NCBI GenBank assembly: GCA_934190685.1
Contig: CAKPTK010000008.1
Span: 1 to 33,277, forward strand
Source: an uncultured Prevotella sp.
GTDB lineage: Bacteria; Bacteroidota; Bacteroidia; Bacteroidales; Bacteroidaceae
Length of the DNA: 33,277 nucleotides
Direction: 5' to 3'
The notes under the pieces are model-generated. The model searched no databases, was not told the DNA's origin, and worked only from the letters and a program-made list of their open reading frames with translations. This document shows, one piece after another, positions 17,308 to 28,852 of this stretch. Position 1 is the first letter of the stretch. Each line of letters opens with the position of its first letter. Position numbers and translations under genes: made by a program.

Positions 17308-17316
17308 GCAAAGATA
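17308..17316 (-). promoter_or_regulatory. -7 element of the ATPase gene
   Basis: On the minus strand TATCTTTGC (17316-17308) is a perfect TAnnTTTGC. It sits between the two repeat copies. No good -33 is seen; instead the inverted repeat of copy A (17324-17344) covers the -33 to -10 region, as an operator would. Confidence 0.7.
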
Positions 17317-17369
17317 CATTTTTTTGCGGATAAAATAACCGCAATACTACGTTTTTCTGCACTTGTTCA
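17315..17369. repeat. Promoter-proximal 55-bp repeat, copy A (upstream of the -7 element)
   Basis: This copy begins tacatttttttgcggataaa and ends ctgcacttgttc. The two copies are offset by 66 bases. Its centre contains the inverted repeat ttgcgg (17324-17329) / ccgcaa (17339-17344) with a 9-base AT-rich loop. Confidence 0.7.
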
Positions 17370-17534
17370 CAATGATAGGGCCTATCCGAGATTGGAAGTG
17401 ATGACATTGTCACGCTCCCCGTTTCCGCCAGACTTTGCACGAGAAAAGGTTTTCGGGCGGAGAAACATTTTTGCAGCAAGAGCAAGGAGACAGAATGACA
17501 AAAAGACGGGTTTTAAATTCTTTTAGAGTAATAA
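17370..17534. other. Non-coding spacer upstream of the PTS IIC-like gene
   Basis: I see no gene here. It contains two short perfect palindromes, gataggGcctatc (17374-17386) and tgacaTtgtca (17402-17412), which could be protein-binding sites. The rest shows no recognisable element. Confidence 0.4.
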
Positions 17535-17568
17535 TTTCAATTATTATGCAAATAATGAGTACCTTTGC
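17535..17568 (+). promoter_or_regulatory. Bacteroidota-type promoter of the IIC-kduI cluster
   Basis: TTTC at 17535-17538, a 21-base spacer and TACCTTTGC at 17560-17568 fit the consensus. The start codon follows about 40 bases later. Confidence 0.78.
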
Positions 17569-17608
17569 GAAATAAAATGCAAAATTCTATCTAAACAAAA
17601 TCAAAAAC

Positions 17609-18976
17609 ATGAACATCTTCAGTTACATCATTCAACTGGGTGCCTCGGTGATGATGCCTATCATTTTCACCATCATCGGCTTGTGCATCGGAATGAAATT
17701 CGGAAAGGCACTCAAGTCGGGACTCTTCGTGGGTGTCGGTTTTGTGGGCCTCGGTGTGGTGACCGCCCTGCTCACCACCAACTTCAACGACCCGTTGAAA
17801 GCCATTTCTGACCTCTATCACCTCCAGCTCAACGTGTTCGACATGGGCTGGCCAGCTGCAGCCGCCGTGGCCTACAACACTGCTGTGGGTGCCCTCATCA
17901 TCCCCATCTGTCTGGGTGTCAACTTCTTGATGCTTGTCACCAAGACCACCCGCACGGTCAATATCGACCTGTGGAACTACTGGCATTTCGCCTTCATCGG
18001 CGCCGTGGCCTACTTCGTGATGGGCGAGAGCCTGCTTTGGGGCTATTTCGCCGCCATCGTCTGCTACATCATCACCCTTGTGTGCGCCGACCTCACCGCC
18101 GAGCGCTTCCAGAAATATTACGATCTGGAGGGCATCTCCATCCCCCAGCCATTCTGCCAGAGCTTCATGCCGTTCGCCATTGTCATCGGCAAGACCTTGG
18201 ATAAAATCCCCGGCTTCTCCAAGCTCGACATCGACGCCGAAGGCTTGAAAAAGAAGTTCGGTGTCATTGGCGAGCCTCTTGTACTCGGTGTCATCGTGGG
18301 TGTGCTCATCGGCATCGCCGCGAAGATGGACGTGAAGACCGTGCTCTCGCTCGGTGTCATCATGGGCGCAGTGATGGAACTGATTCCCCGCATCACCTCC
18401 CTCTTCATCGAAGGTTTGAAGCCTATCTCGGAAAAAACTCAAGAACTGGTCAAGTCAAAGTTCAACGGCAAGAAGGTGCATATCGGCATGAGCCCCGCTC
18501 TTGTCATCGGCCACCCCACCACGCTGGTGGTGTCCATCATCCTCATCCCCGTCATCCTCGCCCTCGCCGTGTTCCTCCCCGGCAACCAGTTCCTGCCCTT
18601 GGCATCCTTGGCGGGCATGTTCTATCTGTTCCCCATCGTGCTTCCCTTCACCAAGGGTAATGTGGTGAAGACCCTGATTGTCGGTTTGGTGGCTTTGATT
18701 ATCGGTCTCTATTTCGTGACCGACATGGCACCCGACTTCACCATGGCTGCCCAACACGTGTATGAGCAGACCCAGGACAAGGCCGCCCAGATTCCCGACG
18801 GCTTCTCCGGCGGTGCCCTCGACTTCGCCTCTTCCCTCTTCGGATGGGTCATCTACCGCTGTGTGAAATTCCCCTACTATGTGGGAATGGGTGTGCTTGC
18901 CATTGTCGCAGTGGTGCTGATGTACATCAACAACCGCAAGATTGTGCGTGAGGAGAAAGCCCTGAAAGGAGAATAA
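17609..18976 (+). CDS. Orphan galactitol-type PTS permease IIC component (GatC/SgcC-like)
   Basis: This 455-residue, very hydrophobic inner-membrane protein aligns by eye with E. coli GatC over its length. Shared features include the VGFVGLG segment, the TRTVNIDLWNYWHF block (VNVDIWNIWH in GatC), a KFGVIGEP block, MSPALVIGH in place of DPALLLGH, and PGNQFLPLASLA (PGNQVLP in GatC). PTS IIC components form the sugar channel and normally need IIA/IIB phosphotransfer partners. None is present here, and Bacteroidota generally lack a sugar PTS. It may act as a phosphorylation-independent permease. It lies 35 bases upstream of a secreted KduI gene, suggesting a uronate-derived or polyol substrate (inference). 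Confidence 0.88.
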   Translation: MNIFSYIIQLGASVMMPIIFTIIGLCIGMKFGKALKSGLFVGVGFVGLGVVTALLTTNFNDPLKAISDLYHLQLNVFDMGWPAAAAVAYNTAVGALIIPICLGVNFLMLVTKTTRTVNIDLWNYWHFAFIGAVAYFVMGESLLWGYFAAIVCYIITLVCADLTAERFQKYYDLEGISIPQPFCQSFMPFAIVIGKTLDKIPGFSKLDIDAEGLKKKFGVIGEPLVLGVIVGVLIGIAAKMDVKTVLSLGVIMGAVMELIPRITSLFIEGLKPISEKTQELVKSKFNGKKVHIGMSPALVIGHPTTLVVSIILIPVILALAVFLPGNQFLPLASLAGMFYLFPIVLPFTKGNVVKTLIVGLVALIIGLYFVTDMAPDFTMAAQHVYEQTQDKAAQIPDGFSGGALDFASSLFGWVIYRCVKFPYYVGMGVLAIVAVVLMYINNRKIVREEKALKGE

Positions 18977-19011
18977 GAACGAAAAGAAACAATCATAAAA
19001 AAGACAAAACT

Positions 19012-19977
19012 ATGAAGAAAATGATGATGACCATCGCCCTCGTGCTCTCCGCGAGCATGGGTTTCGCACAGGGTTGCGAAAAAGGTGGCTATGAAGTAAA
19101 GGCCGAAAACGCCTACACCAATTATAATGTACGCTATGCGAGCAATCCCCTCGACGCCAAGCACTACACCACACAGCGTCTGCGCAACGAGTATGCAATT
19201 GAGAACGTGATGGTGCCCGGCCAGGTGAACTGGACCTATACCATGTTCGACCGCTTCCTCATCGGCGGTGCCGTGCCTACAGCCACTCCTCTGAAACTCA
19301 CCTCCATCGCACCCCTCTACACCGACAAAGACTTTGACAAGCGCAACCTGCTTGACAACCGTGAGTTGGGTATCATCAACGTGGGCGGCGACGGCGTCGT
19401 GACCGTGGACGGCAAGAGCTATACCCTCGGCTTTCAGGAGGCCCTCTATGTGGGCCGTGGCGCCAAGGACATCACCGTGGCCAGCAAGGATGCAGCCAAG
19501 CCTGCCCACTTCTATATGAACAGTGCCACTGCGCACAAGGCTTATCCCACCAAAAAGGTGACCTTGAAGGAGGCCAACAACATCAAGGCCGGCAGTTTGA
19601 AGGAAAGCAACGACCGTGTGATTCACCAGATGATCATTGACGGTGTGGCAGGCGTCCACACCTGCCAGTTGCAGATGGGTATCACCGAGCTGAAGGAAGG
19701 CAGCGTGTGGAACACCATGCCGGCTCACCTCCATCTCCGTCGTATGGAGACCTACTTCTACTACAACGTGCCCGAAGGTCAGAAGATTATGCACATCATG
19801 GGCCAGCCTCAGGAGACACGCCCCATGTGGCTCAACAACGAACAGGCCGTCATCAATCCAGAGTGGTCTATCCACTGCGCTGCAGGTACCAGCAACTACA
19901 CCTTCATCTGGGGTATGGCTGGCGAGAACCTCATCTATACCGACATGCAGGTGGTGAAGATTCCAGACTTGAAGTAA
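19012..19977 (+). CDS. kduI: 5-dehydro-4-deoxy-D-glucuronate isomerase with a signal peptide
   Basis: KduI converts 5-keto-4-deoxyuronate, released from unsaturated uronides of pectin or glycosaminoglycans, to 3-deoxy-D-glycero-2,5-hexodiulosonate. Similarity to E. coli KduI is strong from about residue 55 on (LRNEYAIENV, RRELG-like NRELGIINVGG, ALYVGRGAKD, WNTMPAHLHLRRMETYFYY, MGQPQETR). The metal ligands are all present: H239, H241, E246 and H288. Unlike typical cytoplasmic KduI, this one begins with a signal peptide (cleavage probably after residue 19, GFA before Q) and about 30 extra N-terminal residues, so it should be periplasmic. It sits 35 bases downstream of the IIC-type permease. 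No kduD or kdgK is in the window. Confidence 0.9.
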   Translation: MKKMMMTIALVLSASMGFAQGCEKGGYEVKAENAYTNYNVRYASNPLDAKHYTTQRLRNEYAIENVMVPGQVNWTYTMFDRFLIGGAVPTATPLKLTSIAPLYTDKDFDKRNLLDNRELGIINVGGDGVVTVDGKSYTLGFQEALYVGRGAKDITVASKDAAKPAHFYMNSATAHKAYPTKKVTLKEANNIKAGSLKESNDRVIHQMIIDGVAGVHTCQLQMGITELKEGSVWNTMPAHLHLRRMETYFYYNVPEGQKIMHIMGQPQETRPMWLNNEQAVINPEWSIHCAAGTSNYTFIWGMAGENLIYTDMQVVKIPDLK

Positions 19978-19995
19978 TACATATTATATAATAAG

Positions 19996-20036
19996 GTTAG
20001 GGGAGGCTGAAGACAGTCTCCCTTAACACTTTCTTA
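19996..20036 (+). terminator. Hairpin between kduI and the esterase gene
   Basis: gttaggggaggctg (19996-20009) pairs in RNA with cagtctcccttaac (20014-20027) over 14 bases, including two G-U pairs, around an AAGA loop. Only a broken T tract (ttctt) follows. It may be a partial terminator or an mRNA-stabilising hairpin within the operon. Confidence 0.6.
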
Positions 20037-20049
20037 AAACTACACGCAA

Positions 20050-21264
20050 ATGCAAAGACTTTTATTGATGGCTCTTTCGCTCGTTCTCCTTGGCGGCTAT
20101 GTCCAAGGAGCGGTGAAAGACGATGTGAAGAAGTGGCTCGGCGCCCCTGTGCAGCAGCGTGCCGACCTCTCCACCCAGTCGTTCGCCCGGAAATCACTGA
20201 CGGAGGCGGATGCGAAAACCGTGGCACAGATGCTCCACGACGACTATTATGCCGCCAACCAGTCGCGCTTCGCCGATATATGGAAGACCCGGACCATCCA
20301 CCGCGACACGCTGACCATGCGTTTCAAGTACCGGGTGTATGGCGAAAAACCGGCAGACGGCCGCTCGCTCTACATCTCGATGCATGGCGGTGGCGGCACC
20401 ACGCCCGAGGTGAACGACGGACAGTGGGACAACCAGATTATCCTCTATCGCCCCAAAGAAGGTGTGTATGTAGCCCCCCGTTCGCTGGAGAATGTGTGGG
20501 ACATGTGGTTCCGTCCCTATCTCGACGGGTTCTATGAGGAACTGATACAGTCGGCGGTGGCTCAGTTCGGCGTCAATCCCGACAAGGTCTATATCACCGG
20601 CTATTCTGCCGGCGGCGACGGCACCTTCCGCATGGCTCCCCGCATGGCTGACCATTGGGCGGCAGCCTTGATGTGCGCCGGCCATCCCGGCAACACCTCG
20701 CCGGTAGGACTTCGCAACCTGCCTTTCGGCATGTGGATAGGACTGGCGGACGGCGCCTATGAGCGCAATCTGCACGGCAAGGAGTGGTGCGCTGCCCTGG
20801 CTGCCCTCCATCAAGCCGACCCCGAGGGCTATGTCACCAACACCAACATGCCGATGACGGGCCATTGGATGAACCAGATGGACACCGTGGCTTTCCATTG
20901 GATGGGGCAGTTTGTGCGCAATCCCTATCCCGACAAGGTGGTGTGGAAGCAAGACAGCACCTATCTCAACACCGCCATGTATTGGCTTTCGCTTCCCCGG
21001 AACGTGGTGAAACCCGGCGGACTGATTGTGGCGGAGCATTATGGCAACGAGATAGCCGTCCACGACTGCTATGCCGACCAACTGACCATCGGACTCAACG
21101 ACCACATGATAGACTATGCCAAGCCTGTCGTGGTCACTTACAGGGGCCGTGAAGTGTTCCGTGGCAAGGTGAAACGCACCGTGGAAGCCATCGCCCAGTC
21201 CTATGCCGCCCGCCACGACGACCGCTATGTCTTTCCGACTTTGCTGACCGTCAAGCTGCGTTGA
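20050..21264 (+). CDS. Secreted alpha/beta-hydrolase (esterase)
   Basis: This 404-residue protein has a signal peptide (about residues 1-20). The alpha/beta-hydrolase core shows the oxyanion loop MHGGGGT (H112 onward) and the nucleophile elbow GYSAGGDG with S186, as in PHB-depolymerase/feruloyl-esterase-like carbohydrate esterases. The acid and His of the triad are not certain; candidates are in the GHWMNQMDTVAFHWM region. The C-terminal 130 residues look like an extra beta domain. It lies 72 bases after kduI, across a hairpin. A role in removing ester groups from a uronate polysaccharide is an inference from context. No catalytic domain family is certain. Confidence 0.8.
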   Translation: MQRLLLMALSLVLLGGYVQGAVKDDVKKWLGAPVQQRADLSTQSFARKSLTEADAKTVAQMLHDDYYAANQSRFADIWKTRTIHRDTLTMRFKYRVYGEKPADGRSLYISMHGGGGTTPEVNDGQWDNQIILYRPKEGVYVAPRSLENVWDMWFRPYLDGFYEELIQSAVAQFGVNPDKVYITGYSAGGDGTFRMAPRMADHWAAALMCAGHPGNTSPVGLRNLPFGMWIGLADGAYERNLHGKEWCAALAALHQADPEGYVTNTNMPMTGHWMNQMDTVAFHWMGQFVRNPYPDKVVWKQDSTYLNTAMYWLSLPRNVVKPGGLIVAEHYGNEIAVHDCYADQLTIGLNDHMIDYAKPVVVTYRGREVFRGKVKRTVEAIAQSYAARHDDRYVFPTLLTVKLR

Positions 21265-21337
21265 ACGGCTTGACATTCAGTATTTTTTACAGATTATCCG
21301 TTCTTTTGTGCCTTGTAGGGCGCAGGAACGCGCTTAT

Positions 21338-21373
21338 ACACCAACTTGGAACATGTCCCAAGTTGGTGTTTTT
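21338..21373 (+). terminator. Rho-independent terminator after the esterase gene
   Basis: acaccaacttgg (21338-21349) and ccaagttggtgt (21358-21369) form a perfect 12-base stem with an 8-base loop followed by five T, about 75 bases after the esterase stop. Confidence 0.88.
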
Positions 21374-21440
21374 GTTGGCTTATCCTGTCGTGCGTTGCCT
21401 GTTACTCAGTTGCCCAAAATTGGTACAACTGCTTGGGCAA

Positions 21441-21506
21441 TCGATGCCCACTGCCAGTAACTTCGATGCCCACGGCCTTGAACTTTTTTGTTCACTGCCT
21501 TTTCAA
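21441..21506. repeat. Degenerate 22-base tandem repeat
   Basis: Two close copies of tcgatgcccac(t/g)gcc begin at 21441 and 21463, and a third weaker one at 21485 (ttcactgcc end). The period is 22 bases. Just upstream ttgcccaa and ttgggcaa form an inverted pair (about 21412-21440). Confidence 0.55.
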
Positions 21507-21663
21507 GCCTTGGGCAAGGACAGTAGCTTCCGACAATATGGTCTGCGGAAGAGAAAAATGGACGGAAAGAGTTCATTTCCCGGCAGAAATTGACGGAAAA
21601 TAGCCCTGTCGTGATTGGAAAAACAGGAAAAATAGGCTGAATTTGGCGGTTTTGTGTAGGATA

Positions 21664-21757
21664 ATGTATGATTTGTGTATGATATTCGTTCCATCATACA
21701 TCGCTAAACTCCGCATAAACACAGGGGTTGTGAGCGGTTTGTGTAGGAATGTATGAT
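21664..21757. repeat. Repeated TGTATGAT motif, direct and inverted
   Basis: atgtatgat occurs at 21664-21672 and 21749-21757, gtgtatgat at 21675-21683, and the inverse atcatacat at 21693-21701. The first and last are embedded in longer matching context (gcggttt-tgtgtagga). It resembles a cluster of protein or recombinase binding sites, but no partner is identified. Confidence 0.55.
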
Positions 21758-21919
21758 ATTTGGCCGAAAAAAATTTTATGAGCGACTTGAAGAATCAAAA
21801 AGGGAGAGAAGTTTCTTGGATTCGATGGAGACAAACTGTCGGCAATTTTTCCAAAAACATAGCAGAAGTATACATTTCTTTACAAAATCAATCCTAAATC
21901 AAACGGATTTGAGTTTTTT

Positions 21920-21935
21920 GTGCATAAATATGCAC
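21920..21935. promoter_or_regulatory. Palindrome just upstream of the susC promoter
   Basis: gtgcat and atgcac are separated by aaat, centred about 14 bases before the -33 element: a position suitable for an activator or repressor site. No regulator is assigned. Confidence 0.4.
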
Positions 21936-21941
21936 GAATAT

Positions 21942-21973
21942 TTTGTTCTCTTAACTAAAAGACTTATCTTTGC
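21942..21973 (+). promoter_or_regulatory. Bacteroidota-type promoter of the susC operon
   Basis: TTTG at 21942-21945, a 19-base spacer and TATCTTTGC at 21965-21973 give a perfect match. The predicted leader to the ATG at 22084 is about 105 bases. Confidence 0.85.
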
Positions 21974-22083
21974 AAATAATTTAAAAAAAGAAGAGAGTTT
22001 TTATATAAACAATATTTTAAAGAGAGATTTTTTCATCGTGATTAATTCTTTCTGATTGGCAAAAACAAATATACAAAAGAGAG

Positions 22084-25000
22084 ATGAATATGAATTCAAA
22101 CAGAACAAACTATGTTTTGAAGGCTTCACTCTTGTGCCTGTCCCTATTTTGGGGGGGGCGCATTTGCCGTTTCAGCCCAAAACAGTGTTAAAAGTCCGCA
22201 AGGTGGAACTCCGACCCGTCGTGCAGCCGTCGTAGCCAAAGGACAGGTAGTTGACGACATGGGTGATCCGTTGCCGGGAGCCACCGTGAGAGTGAGAGGC
22301 ACCAAGTTGGCCACCACGACCGACAAGAATGGCCGTTTCACCTTGTCCATGCCCGCCCTCGACGCGGGCAAGTCTTATTATCTGGATTTCAACTTCATTG
22401 GCATGGCGAAGAAATCCGTTCGTTTCCGCGATAGCAGCACCAACATGCGCATAGCCATGGAGTCAGCCGCCAACACCCTTGATGAGGTAGAGGTGGTGGA
22501 GACCGGTTATGGCCGTCTGCCCCGCAAGGACATGGTCGGCGCCTTTACCACGGTGAAGGCAGAAGACATCATGATGCCAGCCTATCAGACCATCGACCAG
22601 ATGCTTCAGGGTAAGATTGCCGGCTTGATGGTTGTCAACTCGTCAACCCGTGTGGGTGCCGCCCCGAAGATTACAATTCGCGGTAAGTCCACCATCCTCG
22701 GCAACACCGACCCGCTTTGGGTTGTGGACGGCGTGATACAGGAAGACCCCATTTCCATTGACGCTTCCGCAGCCGTGACCACCGATATGAGAGAGCTTAT
22801 CGGTAACCAAGTGTCGTGGTTGAACCCTCAGGACATTGAGACGCTCACCGTGCTCAAGGATGCCTCTGCTACCGCCATCTATGGTTCCAAGGCTTCCAAT
22901 GGTGTGATTGTCATCACCACCAAGAAGGGTTCTGCCGAGCGCACCAGCATCCGCTACTCCACCCACTTCTCCATTCGCCAGCGTCCCAACTACGACATGT
23001 ATGACTACATGAACTCGCTGGAGCGCATCCAATTCAGCAAGGAAGCCTACGATGCCGGTGCCCGCTACCTGAGCGAGCCATTGCCGCAGATTTATACCTA
23101 CGAGGGTTTGATGGCAATGTTCAACAGACACATGATTACAGAGGCTGACTTTGCCAAGCAGATGCAACGTCTGGAAACCGTCAACACCGACTGGTTCAAA
23201 CTGCTTTGCCGTAACTCTCTCAGCCAGAGCCACAACCTGAGCGTGTCGGGCGGAACCAAGAAAGTGACCTACAACGCCTCGTTCGGCTATTCCAATTCCA
23301 AGGGAACCGAGAAGGGCAACGACCAGAACCAGTTCACTGCCCGCTTGAACTTGGGCGTGCAGTTCAACCGTGCCATCCGCGCTTCATTCAACATCAGCGG
23401 CAGTTCGCGCAATTCCTACGGTTATAGTGGCGTGAGTCCCCAGTCGTATGCACTGTCCACAGCCCGTTCCGTTCCCGCTTTCAATGAGGACGGCAGCCGT
23501 GCCTACTATAAGTCATACTATGAATATCAGTTGAACAAGACTTTGGGCAAAAACAATACTTACGGTTACAATGTGCTCAACGAGATGGACAACAGCTATA
23601 GCAAGAACAATGGAAACACGTTCAACGTGTCTGCCAACCTCGACTTCACGATTCTGCCTTGGCTGAGTTATCAGGTTGTGGGCTCCATGTCCTATAGCGG
23701 CAACAATTCGGAGAGCTATCGTGGTGAGCGCACCTCCTACATCGAGCGCAACTTCCGTGGCTATGCCGTGGGTGCCGCAGAACCCGGTTCCGATCTCTAC
23801 AAGGCCGCCCTCATGCCGTTTGGCGGTCAGCTCAGCACCAACAACATGGGCATGACATCGCTCGACATGCAGCACAAACTCGTGGCAAGCCACACCTTCA
23901 ACGAGATACATCGACTGAACGGTATGTTCGGATGGGAAATGCGCTCTTCCAAGAGCACAGGCAAGGCCAATACGGTATGGGGATATGTGCCGGAGCGTGG
24001 CGAGAGTCTGATTTCGCCTTCTCTGCCAGAAGACATCGTTGTGATTGGCGGTAACCAGTCTATCGGCTGGGGTGCGCTCCGCAATCTCTATGAAGGCGGT
24101 TGGAGCAGCACGAACGTAACCTCCAACTATATGTCGTTCTTCGGAACCTTGGCTTATTCGCTGAAGAACCGTTATGTCCTCAATGCCAACATCCGCTCGG
24201 ATGCGTCAAACCGTTTCGGCCAGGATGTGAAGAAGCAGTTCGACCCCACCTATTCATTCGGTTTCTCATGGAAGATTGCCGAGGAAGAATGGTTCAAGAA
24301 CAACGTCAAGTGGATCAATCAGCTCAACCTCCGTGCCACATACGGTATCCAGGGTAATGTGGTGACTTCCGTAAGTCCTGAACTGATTACTTCTTATGGT
24401 AAACTCCTCACGGGCTACAACGAATACTATTCCACCATCTCCAGTTTGCCTAACCCCTATCTGAAGTGGGAGCGCACCCGCACTTGGAACTTGGGTCTCG
24501 ACATGCAGCTGTTCAATGCCGTGTCGATGAATCTGGAATACTACGGACGTCGTTCCAATGCCATCATCAACCAGGATGTGGCAGAGGAATATGGTATGGG
24601 TACACTCCGTCTGAACGGCGGCATCATCTACAACCATGGTGTTGAATGGTCAATGAACATCACGCCTGTCCACACCAAGGACTGGACTTTCAACATCGGT
24701 CTGAACGCATCCAAGAACTGGAACAAGACCGAGACCGATGACCGTACGGCACGTGCCGATGAACTGACACACCGCGACTTCATCAGCGGCAACAGCAGTC
24801 GTCCGCTCCGCAAGGGCTACTCGCTCTATGCTTTCTGGGCTTACGACTTCACGGGTCTTGACTCAGAGACAGGTCTGCCCAACTTCCGTGGCGCAACCCT
24901 TGAGAAGGTGTCGGATGACAAGAACATAGACCCGACCACATTCCTGGTCTATGCCGGTGAGTCGGAGCCTTATTTCACGGGCGGTATCAATCCACGTGTG

Positions 25001-25495
25001 CGCTACAAGCAGTTCCAGTTGAGTGCGAGCTTCGCCCTCATCTTGGGTTCCAAGAAGCGTCTGCCCAACCCCTACTCAACCTTTGCATACGGAAAGTTGC
25101 CCAGTCCGTTGAGCAACCTCTCCAAGCAGTTGCTCAACCGCTGGAAACAACCGGGCGACGAGACCAAGACCACTATACCGGGTCTTTACACCTCGGTGCT
25201 TGACGAACTGAACCTCTATACGCCCGACGGCTATTTCACCAACCGCTATGATATGTGGGCCAACTCTACTGTCCGTCTGGTGAGCGGAACGTTCCTGCGC
25301 TGTTCGCAGCTTTCGTTCTCCTACAACTTCCCCAAGAGCATCTGCCAGAAGATACATGCCCAAGCCATTTCGCTGAGTGGCAACACCAACAACATCTTCG
25401 TGATTGCCAGCAAGAAGTGGAACGGCTACGACCCAGAGACCGGCAGCAGCCGCCAGCCACGCATCTTCTCGTTCGGTTTAAGTGTATCATTCTAA
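22084..25495 (+). CDS. SusC-like TonB-dependent outer membrane transporter, frameshifted in the signal peptide at a G8 run
   Basis: SusC proteins form the outer-membrane barrel that imports glycans or peptides with SusD. The domains are a carboxypeptidase-regulatory-like domain (GQVVDDMGDPLPGATVRV), a TonB plug (DMVGAFTTVKAEDI through PLWVVDGVIQED) and a barrel ending FSFGLSVSF. From ATG 22084 the frame encodes a signal-peptide core (YVLKASLLCLSLFWGG), then meets eight G at 22151-22158 and stops at TAA 22189 after 35 codons. Removing one G gives WGGAFAVSAQNSV and joins the long frame (open from about 22121), for a protein of about 1136 residues. In the downstream frame no start codon precedes 22259, which lies inside the first domain. 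As written the gene is OFF or carries a sequence error. Confidence 0.88.
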
Positions 25496-25511
25496 AAAAA
25501 CAAGCATCACA

Positions 25512-28615
<3,104 letters not shown>

Positions 28616-28626
28616 AAAAGCTCAAG

Positions 28627-28668
28627 TACCCATTGGCGAGAGGGATTTTCCCTTCCCGTCAATGGGTA
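28627..28668 (+). terminator. Hairpin after the Gly-Thr lipoprotein gene
   Basis: tacccattg (28627-28635) pairs with caatgggta (28660-28668), and inner agggatttt/ccctt sequence extends the stem. No T run follows, so it may be a weak terminator or a stability element. The rest of the interval to 28852 shows no clear promoter. Confidence 0.5.
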
Positions 28669-28852
28669 TAAACTCCCCAAGCGATATGAAAAAGTCGCCT
28701 TGTCGGTTTGTGTTTTTGACCATTGTGGAAGCAATGCTTTTCCACATTATATAGCATAGTCCCCAAAGGTGGGCTCATTGATGCTTACACTCTGTCGTCT
28801 CGGCAGAATTTCCAAAAGTTCGTAGAAGAAACTCTTAGACAACAATAGAAAA

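Larger units (their letters stand above)
21265..22083. other. 819-base non-coding interval with short repeats and the susC promoter
   Basis: No credible gene is present. In order it holds a terminator (21338-21373), degenerate 22-base tandem repeats (21441-21506), direct and inverted copies of a TGTATGAT motif (21664-21757), a palindrome (21920-21935) and the susC promoter (21942-21973). A 100-codon open frame at 21753-22055 runs through the promoter and is judged spurious. Confidence 0.75.

Noticed and set aside
17591..18442. 283-codon minus-strand frame opposite the IIC permease
   Set aside because: It is a His/Asp/Glu-rich mirror of the hydrophobic coding strand and is not a gene.
21753..22055. 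100-codon open frame upstream of susC
   Set aside because: It runs through the perfect susC promoter, has AT-rich low-complexity composition and no recognisable family.
22259..22261. ATG 22259 as the true start of susC
   Set aside because: It falls inside the conserved carboxypeptidase-like domain and leaves no signal peptide. The upstream frame joined through the G run gives a complete one.
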